Below, piece after piece: positions 26,413-34,207 of a stretch of 54,800 nucleotides of DNA (positions are counted from its first letter, which is position 1; each line of letters opens with the position of its first letter). A program made the position numbers and the translations under genes. The notes under the pieces were generated by a model. That model did no database searches and was not told the DNA's origin. It worked only from the letters and a program-made list of their open reading frames with translations. Location of the stretch: positions 1 to 54,800 of the forward strand of contig JAUIBW010000038.1 in assembly GCA_030427585.1 (NCBI GenBank), read 5' to 3'. This stretch comes from Bacteroidia bacterium (GTDB taxonomy: Bacteria > Bacteroidota > Bacteroidia > Flavobacteriales > Flavobacteriaceae).

Positions 26413-26943
26413 ATGAAACTTTTTTCACTTTTATCATTAATCCTTATCATAACTCTTAGTTCTTGCTCCACAGTACGTGTTGCTTCGGATTATGATAAGC
26501 AGGCTGATTTTAACACTTACAAAAGCTTTGCATTTTACAAGCCTGGAATCGACAAAGCAGAAATTAGCGATCTCGACAAAAAACGTATCCTGCGTGCTAT
26601 CGAAGCAGATATGACCTCAAAAGGTTTTGCAAAATCAGCAAATCCAGATGTGCTGGTAAGTATTTTTACAAAAACTAAGGAAAACGTAAACATTTATCAA
26701 AATAACTACGGATGGGGTTATGGATGGGGATGGAATCCATGGTTCTGGGGAGCTGGATATAATACTGTTTCTACGACGACAGAAGGTACTCTCTATATAG
26801 ACCTTATAGATGCCTCTAGAAAAGAATTGGTCTGGCAAGGAATGGGTTCTGCAGCATTAACCAAGGATGTTAATAAAAAGCAAGAAAAAATGAATGAGAT
26901 TGTTACTGCAATCTTAGAAAAATATCCACCACAGGAACAGTAA
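26413..26943 (+). CDS. DUF4136 lipoprotein
   Basis: A 176-residue outer-membrane-type lipoprotein with lipobox LSSC (Cys19). The DUF4136 pattern is clear: VRVASDYDKQADFNTYKSFAFY near the start, a Gly/Trp-rich YGWGYGWGWNPWFW linker at about 99-112, and GTLYIDLIDASRKELVWQGMGSA near the end. It is widespread in Bacteroidetes and has no assigned function. A terminator follows. Confidence 0.88.
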   Translation: MKLFSLLSLILIITLSSCSTVRVASDYDKQADFNTYKSFAFYKPGIDKAEISDLDKKRILRAIEADMTSKGFAKSANPDVLVSIFTKTKENVNIYQNNYGWGYGWGWNPWFWGAGYNTVSTTTEGTLYIDLIDASRKELVWQGMGSAALTKDVNKKQEKMNEIVTAILEKYPPQEQ

Positions 26944-26968
26944 AAAAATACCCTTTTATTTATGTTTC

Positions 26969-27003
26969 AAATAGCCTTTCTTTATAAGAAGGCTATTTTT
27001 TTG
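26969..27003 (+). terminator. Intrinsic terminator after the DUF4136 gene
   Basis: Stem AAATAGCCTTtCTT / AAGAAGGCTATTT followed by TTTTTTG, 26 bases past the stop codon. Confidence 0.85.
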
Positions 27004-27037
27004 TGTACATTTATACTCAACTTGATACTATAAAGGT

Positions 27038-27649
27038 ATGCGTAATTTTCTACTTGGTGCACTTTTAACAGCACTTCTGGTGTTTGCAATCAAATATGTA
27101 ATTGATCAATCTAATAGTCAAAAAACAGAAGTAGCATCTTCTGGTCTTATCCTAGATCAAATCAAAAACGTAGGTAAACTGGTAGTTACAGAAGGACATT
27201 TTTCTGATATCATTACCTATAAAAACGATAAGACTTATTTTAATGTGATCTCATCAAAGAAAAAAATAATTGTAATGGTAAATGCCAATGTGCAAGTCTC
27301 TTATGACTTAAGAAAGATTGAGCATATTATCGATCAAGAAACAAAAACGCTAACCATAACCAAAATCCCTGCCGCAGAGGTTAATATTAATCCCGAAATA
27401 CAATATCATGATATCGAAGAAGGGATCATTAATAAATTTAATCCCGAAGATCATAATGCTATACGTAAAATAGTACTAGAAGGGTTACATAAAAAAGTAC
27501 AAAAATCTGCACTCGTTACCAATTCACAAAACCGACTCATTAGTGAATTGCAGAAACTATATATCCTTACTAATTCTCTGGGTTGGACATTAAAATATAA
27601 AGATACAACGATAGACAGTCAAATAGGTATCCAAGAATTTATATTTTAA
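27038..27649 (+). CDS. DUF4230 membrane-anchored protein
   Basis: A 203-residue protein with a single N-terminal membrane helix (about 5-21) and a periplasmic domain matching DUF4230 (LVVTEGHFSDIITYKND, VNANVQVSYDLRKIEH, a LTITKIPAAEVNINPEIQYHDIEEG strand pair). These proteins are common but uncharacterised; some relatives belong to membrane-stress or host-interaction loci. A perfect hairpin follows at 27672-27695. Confidence 0.85.
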   Translation: MRNFLLGALLTALLVFAIKYVIDQSNSQKTEVASSGLILDQIKNVGKLVVTEGHFSDIITYKNDKTYFNVISSKKKIIVMVNANVQVSYDLRKIEHIIDQETKTLTITKIPAAEVNINPEIQYHDIEEGIINKFNPEDHNAIRKIVLEGLHKKVQKSALVTNSQNRLISELQKLYILTNSLGWTLKYKDTTIDSQIGIQEFIF

Positions 27650-27671
27650 AACCTCAAGCTATAATCGAAAA

Positions 27672-27697
27672 ATGGGAAGAACGAATTCTTCCCATCT
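27672..27697 (+). terminator. Hairpin terminator after the DUF4230 gene
   Basis: Perfect 10-bp stem ATGGGAAGAA / TTCTTCCCAT with a CGAA loop, 22 bases after the stop, followed by CTTTAAATTT. Confidence 0.7.
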
Positions 27698-27855
27698 TTA
27701 AATTTAAAAAAATCTGAATTACAGAATTCATTTTGTCCCTTAAACTCTAGTGTTATTACAGATTTACAAATTTGTTACTTCTTTATAACGTTTTACTTTT
27801 TATATACCCTACCCCTTTATTCAAAAAAAATAAAAATTTTCTTACTCGTAAAAAG

Positions 27856-28396
27856 TTATATAGTTTCCTTTATCTGGTACCTTAATTCAACTGCTCCTGT
27901 AGTGTATTCTTTTGTCTCAATAAGTTTCAGACGGGTTTCATTCGGTACTCCTTCAAAAAGCTTAATCCCTTCAGAAATGACTATTGGCATTACGAAAATC
28001 AGAATTTCATCTATAAGATTTTCATTAAACAACATTGTATTTACCTGTCCACCACCTATTAACCAAATATCATCACCTTTCTGTTGTTTTAGTTTTTTAA
28101 TAAAATCAATATGATTTTCAGATATAAATTGAACATGATCGGTATTCTTTACTTTCTTATTTCTGGTTAGCACAAAGTTTTTTTTATCTGAATACGGAAA
28201 ATCAATATCCCAGCTCATCACCTGTTCATATGTATTGTTTCCCTGGATTGTGGTATCAATTGTTTTATAAAACTCGTAGTAACCATGATCCGTTTTTATT
28301 AGGGTTTGGTATAGATTCCAACCAATGCACACTTCCGTCTGATTTTGCTATTCTCCCATTAAGACTCATTGCAATATACATCTTGATTTTTCTCAT
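27856..28396 (-). pseudogene. RibD C-terminal/DHFR-like protein, frameshifted
   Basis: Downstream of the shift the frame encodes KTDHGYYEFYKTIDTTIQGN, DIWLIGGGQVNTMLF and IFVMPIVISEGIKLFEG, all typical of the short dihydrofolate-reductase-like (RibD_C) family. The expected first 29 residues (MRKIKMYIAMSLNGRIA and so on, to IPNPNK) are encoded in another frame, from an ATG at 28396. The two frames join if one base is removed from the run of five T at 28293-28297 (A on the coding strand). The gene is therefore a recent pseudogene, a homopolymer sequencing error, or rarely a slippage site. The intact product would be 179 residues. Confidence 0.85.
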
Positions 28397-28432
28397 TTCA
28401 TCTTTAGTTTATAAAGTGGTTTATCAAGTGCT

Positions 28433-28933
28433 TCATTTTTTTAGCGTATACTTTCGTTCTATACTATTTTCTTTTTCAGCATAAAATTCTTCAACATAAT
28501 TCATTTCTTTTTCGAGAATACGTATAGAGCTAACATTATCGGTGCTTGCATATGCGGTTAATTCATTTAATTTAATCTGGTCAAAACAGTATCCAAACAA
28601 TCCTTTTGCTATTTCTCTTCCAAATCCATTGCCCCAGAAACATTCTCTTAATCGATAAGCTATTTCAAATTCTGATCTATCATTTTCATATACCCCGCAT
28701 ATACCTACAAATTGATTGCTATTACGTTCTATTACTGCCCAAATTTTAAAAAAATTATCAGTACTCTCATAATATCCTATAAAACGATTTAATTCTTGTT
28801 TACTCTCCTCAAAATTCATCGTTTTTTTGATATATCTCATTACATTGGGATTGCCCTGCATATCATAAAAAGATTCTAAATCATTATCCTCTAAGCGTCT
28901 TATAAACAGCCTCTTTGTTTCAAACAATATCAT
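28433..28933 (-). CDS. GNAT N-acetyltransferase, RimJ/RimL type
   Basis: A 166-residue acetyltransferase: ETKRLFIRRLEDNDLESFYDM opening, IAYRLRECFWGNGFGREIAKGLF acetyl-CoA site and STDNVSSIRILEKEMNYVEE motif B. Substrate unknown. It lies just upstream of the frameshifted RibD-like gene in the same direction, 36 bp away, so the two were probably one transcript. Confidence 0.8.
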   Translation of the reverse strand: MILFETKRLFIRRLEDNDLESFYDMQGNPNVMRYIKKTMNFEESKQELNRFIGYYESTDNFFKIWAVIERNSNQFVGICGVYENDRSEFEIAYRLRECFWGNGFGREIAKGLFGYCFDQIKLNELTAYASTDNVSSIRILEKEMNYVEEFYAEKENSIERKYTLKK

Positions 28934-29030
28934 TTTTGCATTACAGATTACAGATTACACATTAATATATGGGGTTATTCTTTTTTATCACTACCTCAAA
29001 CTACTTTTTCTTTTTAGAGAGGCTACACAT

Positions 29031-29061
29031 AAAAAAGTTACATGCTTTTGTAACCTTTTTT
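29031..29061. terminator. Terminator-like hairpin in a divergent gap
   Basis: AAAAAAGTTAC and GTAACcTTTTTT form a stem with T/A tracts on both sides, usable in either direction. Its place between two divergent starts is odd and may mark a lost gene. Confidence 0.45.
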
Positions 29062-29127
29062 CAAAAACATTATCAAAAGACAAAAGCATACGACATTTAA
29101 AATAAATATAAACCAAACACACAAGTT

Positions 29128-29535
29128 ATGAAATCAATCTCAAACATCAACAAGGTTCTGGTTATAGTCATAGTAGTAATTGGATAGATAGAGGCTTTTT
29201 CTTTGGATTTAATTTATCACGAGTATTTTAATATAATGGTTATGGTGTTTAGAAATACAATTCCTATTCAAAATCTAAAATGTAACAATTGTGCTATAGC
29301 TCTAAAAAAGAAACTATTGCAGATTCAAAACATTTCGGAGGTATATGTTCATAGTGATTATTCTCATATTTCTTTTAATCATACTTCGGTCAATGACTTA
29401 TCGAATATCGAAAATATGTTAACTTTTTTAGGGTTTCCGCCTGTGGGCGAAAAAATTAAAAAGAAGAATAATTCGGGGTATTATTGTAAAGATCAATCCA
29501 AAAATTATTGTGTTTTCGAAAAAACCAGTGCATAG
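29128..29535 (+). pseudogene. CxxC (heavy-metal-associated-like) protein split by an in-frame stop
   Basis: An ATG at 29128 starts MKSISNINKVLVIVIVVIG, a membrane-helix-like peptide, followed by TAG at 29185-29187. The same frame then continues without a stop to 29535. From the ATG at 29236 it encodes 99 residues with IPIQNLKCNNCAIALKKKL, which resembles the CxxC loop of HMA-type metal-binding domains, and a C-terminal tail with two more cysteines. Either the TAG split a membrane-anchored CxxC protein, or the downstream part is expressed alone from 29236. A hairpin CCAGATTA/TAATCTGG follows at 29545-29565. Confidence 0.55.
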
Positions 29536-29544
29536 ATGTACAAT

Positions 29545-29568
29545 CCAGATTACAAAATAATCTGGTTT
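29545..29568. terminator. Hairpin between convergent genes
   Basis: CCAGATTA / TAATCTGG with a CAAAA loop, followed by TTT. It could end transcripts of the CxxC protein. Confidence 0.55.
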
Positions 29569-29608
29569 AGCTTAACAAAAGGCACTTCTATTTTAGATTA
29601 TTTTAATT

Positions 29609-30301
29609 TTATTCATAAAAGACAGTCATTTCATCCAATCCTTTTCTTTTTAAATCTGGCACATAAGTAGGAAATTTGGGATACCCAACCGGGAGTAACA
29701 AAAAGGCTCTTTCGTTAGCTGGTCTTTTAAGGATATTTGTCAAAAAATTCATGGGGCTAGGTGTATGAGTTAATGTCACCAACCCAGCATTATGAATTGC
29801 AGAGATTAGCATTCCGCAAGCAATTCCTATAGATTCATTCACATAATAATTATTATGTTTCTCACCATTTTCTTCGAATTCATAAGCTTTTTTGAAAGCA
29901 ATAATCAACCAGGGAGCAACTTCTAAAAAAGGTTTATTCATGTCGGTAGCTAGAGGCTCCAGATCCTTTTTCCAGCGTTCACTCATCCTGTTTTCATAGT
30001 TTATTTTTTCTTCGATTTCTGCTTCTTTACGAATTTGGGTTTTTAAAGCTGGGTTAGAAATAGCACAAAATGTCCAGGGTTGTTTATGAGCTCCCGACGG
30101 AGCTGTAGAGGCGCTTTTGATAAGATTTTCAATAACTTCTTTGGGAACATGTTTATCAGAAAAATCTCTTACCGATCTTCTTTTATCTAACCACTCATAA
30201 AATGATTTACTTTTTAAAACCAGTTCTTCTTCAGGGAAAACATCAGAATGGTAAGAAACATGATTATATCCATTGATGGTAATGCTACTTGGTGATTCCA
30301 T
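29609..30301 (-). CDS. Nitroreductase-family flavoprotein (iodotyrosine-deiodinase-like)
   Basis: A 230-residue FMN reductase. FYEWLDKRRSVRDFSDKHVP is the FMN-phosphate arginine motif, STAPSGAHKQPWTFCAI the flavin-contacting serine loop and NNYYVNESIGIACGMLISAIHNAGLVTLTHTPSP the family core. The last motif and the ENRM/ERW lid segment resemble the iodotyrosine deiodinase branch, which dehalogenates phenols. In a marine bacterium a halo-aromatic substrate is plausible, but the natural substrate is not known. Confidence 0.85.
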   Translation of the reverse strand: MESPSSITINGYNHVSYHSDVFPEEELVLKSKSFYEWLDKRRSVRDFSDKHVPKEVIENLIKSASTAPSGAHKQPWTFCAISNPALKTQIRKEAEIEEKINYENRMSERWKKDLEPLATDMNKPFLEVAPWLIIAFKKAYEFEENGEKHNNYYVNESIGIACGMLISAIHNAGLVTLTHTPSPMNFLTNILKRPANERAFLLLPVGYPKFPTYVPDLKRKGLDEMTVFYE

Positions 30302-30432
30302 TTTTATAGTTTTATGTTACTGTTTAATTACTACTTCGTCTTAGCTTATAAGTATATGGTTGTATAAAGTTAATATACTTTTCTAATGATCAATTATATC
30401 TTTAAAAAGTTTTTAATAATTTGTTATAGATT

Positions 30433-31173
30433 TCACTTCTTTTCTAATTTTAAGATTAAATCTACATTGTGTTTTTCTATATCGCTTAGCTTAATGTTAT
30501 TTGTTCTATTTTTTAATCTCTTATACCAAATCTGCTGCGAGAAATATTTTTCCATTTCTCCTCCTTCTCTAAAAATATAGCCTTTTCTGGCAAAAATTTC
30601 ATTTCGTATAATTTTTAAATCATTTTTTGAATAAGAGTTTAGGTCTTCAATAGATAATTTCACAAAACTAGCTTCGGGATATTTTCCTTTTAACTTAATT
30701 GATTCTGGGTAATCAGGACTAAACTGCATATAATGATATTTTTTACCATCTTCGTTCTCAAAAAAGTGTAAAACTAAACCTTTCGTTCCTTTATTAAGAG
30801 TAAAAGATGTAGTTTCAACACACTGAAATAATTCAAAAAAAGTTTTTCCTATTTTTATTTTACCGTTTAAATATTCAATTGGATCTCTTTCATATCTTAA
30901 TCCCAAATCATTTTTAAAATCAGTATATGATGAACGGGCAAAAAGTTTTCCGTTACTATATATTATCCCTAATACAGACTCTCCTTCTGACTCTCCAAAA
31001 CTATAGCTTCCTTGATAATCAGAAATTTTAACTCCCATCACTTTTTCAATAGTAGAAGGGTGGATTTCTTGATTCCTACTAGAAACATATACTTTTGCTA
31101 TTGTACCATTGTTCTGAGAAAGACAAAGAACACTATAAAAGAAAAAGATGACTAAACTTAATTTTGTTTTCAT
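30433..31173 (-). CDS. Secreted YARHG-domain protein
   Basis: A 246-residue protein with a Sec signal peptide (cleavage near LSQ, residue 20). The C-terminal third is a YARHG domain: YSKNDLKIIRNEIFARKGYIFREGGEMEKYFSQQIWYK. This domain occurs at the ends of secreted or envelope proteins and is of unknown function. The first two thirds show no family I recognise. It stands alone on the minus strand. Confidence 0.8.
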   Translation of the reverse strand: MKTKLSLVIFFFYSVLCLSQNNGTIAKVYVSSRNQEIHPSTIEKVMGVKISDYQGSYSFGESEGESVLGIIYSNGKLFARSSYTDFKNDLGLRYERDPIEYLNGKIKIGKTFFELFQCVETTSFTLNKGTKGLVLHFFENEDGKKYHYMQFSPDYPESIKLKGKYPEASFVKLSIEDLNSYSKNDLKIIRNEIFARKGYIFREGGEMEKYFSQQIWYKRLKNRTNNIKLSDIEKHNVDLILKLEKK

Positions 31174-31258
31174 TTTTAGTCTATGTTTTTTATTGATTTC
31201 TGAACCTAATAGCTACCATAGTTACAACAAAGCATTACTACATGCCCGGTTACAAATC

Positions 31259-31717
31259 TTACACATCTAACTTTTGATTCAATTGCATTAGAACTCGTCC
31301 TGAATGATCTCCAAAATAGTTTGATTCATTCTTAATAATTTCAAATCCTATTTTTTTATAAAAATCAACTGCAGGAGTATTAGGTTCTGTAGTCAAAAGA
31401 ATACTGGTAATATCCAACTCATTAATTTTCTTTATAACGGTCGAAATTAATTTTAAGCCTATTCCCTGTTTTCTAAACTTTTTTTCGGTTGCCAAAGCTA
31501 GTATCCAGCCATCTTTCTCTTTAGGATTAATTCCTCCAAGAATATATCCTGCTATTTCTTTTTCTTCATTTTCGGCTACCAAAAAATAATCCGAAAATAA
31601 ATCATAGTATTGCCGAATCACAAATAGTGGATAGTTCATCGGAGAAAATACTTTTTCTTCAATTTTGTAAATTGCCTCTAGCTCACTTAATGTCACTTCT
31701 CTTATCGATATTTTCAT
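31259..31717 (-). CDS. GNAT-family N-acetyltransferase
   Basis: A 152-residue acetyltransferase: MKISIREVTLSELEAIYKIE opening, ALATEKKFRKQGIGLKLIS (acetyl-CoA Q/R-x-x-G-x-G/A loop as RKQGIG) and PAVDFYKKIGFEI motif B. It resembles the RimI group in size. The ATG at 31717 is chosen for this family start; an in-frame ATG at 31750 would add 11 residues and one at 31804 would add 29. Confidence 0.8.
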   Translation of the reverse strand: MKISIREVTLSELEAIYKIEEKVFSPMNYPLFVIRQYYDLFSDYFLVAENEEKEIAGYILGGINPKEKDGWILALATEKKFRKQGIGLKLISTVIKKINELDITSILLTTEPNTPAVDFYKKIGFEIIKNESNYFGDHSGRVLMQLNQKLDV

Positions 31718-31930
31718 TTGTTTTTCTTGAAATGATTTTATTGTATTCATTTTCTTTTTGAAAACTTTATCAGAATTGCAGTCCTCAATCTCGAATGATG
31801 ACAAAAAGTTTTAATTCAAATATACTCTAAAATTTCTACCACTAGTTAAAGGAAAGAGCAAAAGGTGGAGTAAGCTAAGTATTTATTCCCTCTACTTTTG
31901 AATATTGGATTTTAAAAATAATTATTTATA

Positions 31931-31966
31931 AAAAAACTCCTTGAAATATTGCAATATTAAGGAGAT
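31931..31966 (-). terminator. Intrinsic terminator on the minus strand
   Basis: CTCCTT / AAGGAG with an inner AATATT-GC-AATATT pairing; on the minus strand the stem is followed by seven T. It lies downstream of the lipoprotein gene at 32092. Confidence 0.8.
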
Positions 31967-32031
31967 CCATTAATATAAATAGTAAGTTATTTTAAAATTC
32001 GAGAGTTTATTTAATGTTTTTATAACACCTC

Positions 32032-32077
32032 TTGTATAATTCATTTGCTCCTTTAAGGAAGCAAATGAATTATACAA
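32032..32077 (-). repeat. Long perfect hairpin after the lipoprotein gene
   Basis: Perfect 18-bp arms (TTGTATAATTCATTTGCT at 32032-32049, complement at 32060-32077) with a nearly self-paired centre, 15 bases past the stop of the lipoprotein gene. No strong T-tract follows, so it may stabilise the mRNA end or act with the terminator at 31931-31966. Confidence 0.7.
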
Positions 32078-32091
32078 ATTGTTAGCCAAAG

Positions 32092-33054
32092 TTATAGTTT
32101 CAACGAATCAATTTTTCTATTTAAACTTTGATAGTTATATTGATTTAAATATCCCTGAAAACTAAAAAAGGTTTCATTTAAATCTGATATTGATTTTATA
32201 TTAGAATCAACTAGAAATCCGTAGAAATCGCTACGCCTAATTATACCAATATTGATATTTGTTTCGAGTTCTTCTTTAGATTCAAAATTTGTGTTGTTTT
32301 TTATAATTGTTAATCCTTTTGAAGAAATGAAGTTCCACAAAAGATTATATATATTGTGATATTTCTGAGGTATTTCAACTAATTCACCATTATCTTCTAG
32401 AACAAGTTTTTGCTCTACTTTTTCAAATTTTACATTTTCATATTGATAATTAAAAATTGCGTACAGAATATCTGAATTAAAACTATTAGAGTCTAAAAAT
32501 GATATAGATAATTTGCCGTCAGAAATAACACCTCTTATTTTTGGAGAAATTATTAACGTAGTATCTAAGTATATTTGAATGTTTTGATTTAAGTTTTTGC
32601 CTGTAAAGTTTTTAAATTTATCTACATTTTTTTCTTTAAATTTTAGATTAAATTTATTGTATGGAACTTTTTTTAAGCTGATTTCATTTTTTTTGAATGA
32701 ATTTGAATTAAAATATATGGAATCATCTTTTTTGATAAATATTTCTCCTTGCGAAAAAAACAAACTGTTTATTTTATTTTTGTTTAATACAAAAGGTGCT
32801 GTAATAGTATATCTATTTTCTTCTTTACTTAAATTGTACTCAAAAGATTCTTTAAGTTTTAAAAAATCTAATCTAAGTTTTAGTTTTTTTTCGAAACTTT
32901 CACTTTTATTATAAATTTCAAAAGAGGTTACAATTCCTCCATTTATTATTGTTTTTACTGCTTTTTTTTCTTCCTTTTTATCTTTTAGTTTTTTGTTACA
33001 AGCCGTAATGGAAATAAATAAAATAAAAACATAAAATAGATTAATTTGTTTCAT
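32092..33054 (-). CDS. Lipoprotein with a SecD P1-head-like segment
   Basis: A 320-residue, lysine- and asparagine-rich lipoprotein (lipobox ITAC, Cys19). Around residues 148-190 the pattern FTGKNLNQNIQIYLDTTLII followed by SPKIRGVISDGKLSISF resembles the SecD periplasmic P1 head (T-x-x-N-G-x-x-x-A-I-x-L-D-x-x-x-x-S-P-x-I). No SecD membrane helices are present. The rest is not recognised. It is co-oriented with no close partner; the gene is more AT-rich than its neighbours. The SecD resemblance is a visual match only. Confidence 0.5.
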   Translation of the reverse strand: MKQINLFYVFILFISITACNKKLKDKKEEKKAVKTIINGGIVTSFEIYNKSESFEKKLKLRLDFLKLKESFEYNLSKEENRYTITAPFVLNKNKINSLFFSQGEIFIKKDDSIYFNSNSFKKNEISLKKVPYNKFNLKFKEKNVDKFKNFTGKNLNQNIQIYLDTTLIISPKIRGVISDGKLSISFLDSNSFNSDILYAIFNYQYENVKFEKVEQKLVLEDNGELVEIPQKYHNIYNLLWNFISSKGLTIIKNNTNFESKEELETNINIGIIRRSDFYGFLVDSNIKSISDLNETFFSFQGYLNQYNYQSLNRKIDSLKL

Positions 33055-33418
33055 TTTGTAATTTAATGTGGAATAGTATGATTTTAATTTTAGCTAACAC
33101 ACAAATAAACATACCTATAATGTCTAATTAATAGTATTGTACTAAAATAGTTTTTTTGTAGCAAAAACATTAATTATTCGAATTATATACTCTAATAATC
33201 AATAGTATTAATCATTTTTAAACGACTACAAACGGTTACAAGCGAAAATAAACATTTCCTAACCGAATCCAGATGAGACTTCACTTTATGTTTGCAGTGT
33301 TGAATTAAAACAAGCTTTTCTTACGTACTATAAGATGTTTACAAATTCAATAATCATTAAAAGTTCCTAAAAAATTTAGGGCAAGGTATTAACTGTTTAA
33401 CACGAAAAAATTAAAATT
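33055..33418. other. AT-rich divergent region before ssb
   Basis: About 360 bp with no ORF. A -7-like TATGTTTG lies at 33287-33294, 125 bp before the ssb ATG. No repeats or further motifs stood out. Confidence 0.3.
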
Positions 33419-33751
33419 ATGAACACGCTAAAAAACAAAGTACAGTTGATTGGAAACTTAGGACAAGAACCAGAAATTGTAAACCTAGAATCTGGTAAGA
33501 AACTTGTTAAATTCTCTATTGCAACAAATGATCAATATTATAACAAGCAAGGGGATAAAATCACAGATACCCAATGGCATAATATCGTTGCCTGGGGTAA
33601 AATTGCTGATATCGTAGATAAATATGTAAACAAAGGACAAGAAGTCGCAATCCAGGGGAAACTTACCTCTCGAAGCTATGAAGATAAAGAAGGTCAAAAA
33701 CGATACATTACAGAAGTAGTTTGTAATGAATTATTGATGTTAGGAAAATAA
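33419..33751 (+). CDS. ssb: Short single-stranded DNA-binding protein
   Basis: A 110-residue OB-fold SSB: MNTLKNKVQLIGNLGQEPEI, VKFSIATNDQYYNKQGD, TQWHNIVAWGKIADIVDKYVNKGQEVAIQGKL and RYITEVVCNELLMLGK are all family blocks. It ends immediately after the OB fold, without the acidic DDDIPF-type tail that recruits repair proteins, so it is probably an accessory paralogue and the housekeeping SSB is elsewhere. The hairpin terminator at 33788-33821 suggests its own transcript. Confidence 0.93.
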   Translation: MNTLKNKVQLIGNLGQEPEIVNLESGKKLVKFSIATNDQYYNKQGDKITDTQWHNIVAWGKIADIVDKYVNKGQEVAIQGKLTSRSYEDKEGQKRYITEVVCNELLMLGK

Positions 33752-33787
33752 AACAATTAATTTATTTGAATACTATTATAGCTACTC

Positions 33788-33821
33788 AAAAACCGTTTAA
33801 CATTTCTGTTAAGCGGTTTTT
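33788..33821 (+). terminator. Intrinsic terminator after ssb
   Basis: AAAAACCGTTTAACA / TGTTAAGCGGTTTTT (one G-T pair) with a TTTC loop, followed by a T tract. Confidence 0.85.
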
Positions 33822-33843
33822 ATAGTATATAACTTGTATTTAA

Positions 33844-34135
33844 TTACAATGTAACACCTACCTCGCTCCCAAATATCCATGGGTTAATATCTACATCATC
33901 GACCACAGATCCTTCATCCACCCTATAAAAAAGGTTAGAATAACACCAGCACCAACCTAAGGAACAAATTTACCTTCAGTAAGATGATATTGTCTTAGTA
34001 AAGTTGGCGGTAATAACTACACATCCCAAATCTATGTTTCCTACTGCAGTGCCTACAGCTTTTACATTATGTTTTGTAGTTGCCAAAATTACCCCTGCAG
34101 ATCAGCTTTCTGTAAAAAAATAAGTACTCTGGCAC
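33844..34135 (-). pseudogene. Decayed OmpW-family outer membrane protein
   Basis: Read on the minus strand, fragments in changing frames match OmpW: YFFTE...SAGVILATTKHNVKAVGTAVGNIDLG, then LLPPTLLRQYHLTEGKFVP-stop-VGAGVILTFF, then YRVDEGSVVDDVDINPWIFG and a stop. LLPPTL..QYH and PYVGAG are the hallmark OmpW strands. There are at least two in-frame stops (one replacing the Tyr of PYVGAG), two or more frameshifts, an internal deletion before DINPW, and the N-terminal signal and first strands are missing. It is a non-functional relic. Confidence 0.85.
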
Positions 34136-34177
34136 ACAGGTTCACAGGTTTTCACCTCAAAAAAATGAAAAATAATG

Positions 34178-34185
34178 TACTTTTG
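34178..34185 (+). promoter_or_regulatory. -7 element TACTTTTG before the U32 gene
   Basis: TAnnTTTG match 22 bp before the ATG at 34208, a typical short Bacteroidetes leader. Confidence 0.6.
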
Positions 34186-34207
34186 TGTTTGAATTAATGA
34201 AGAAAAT

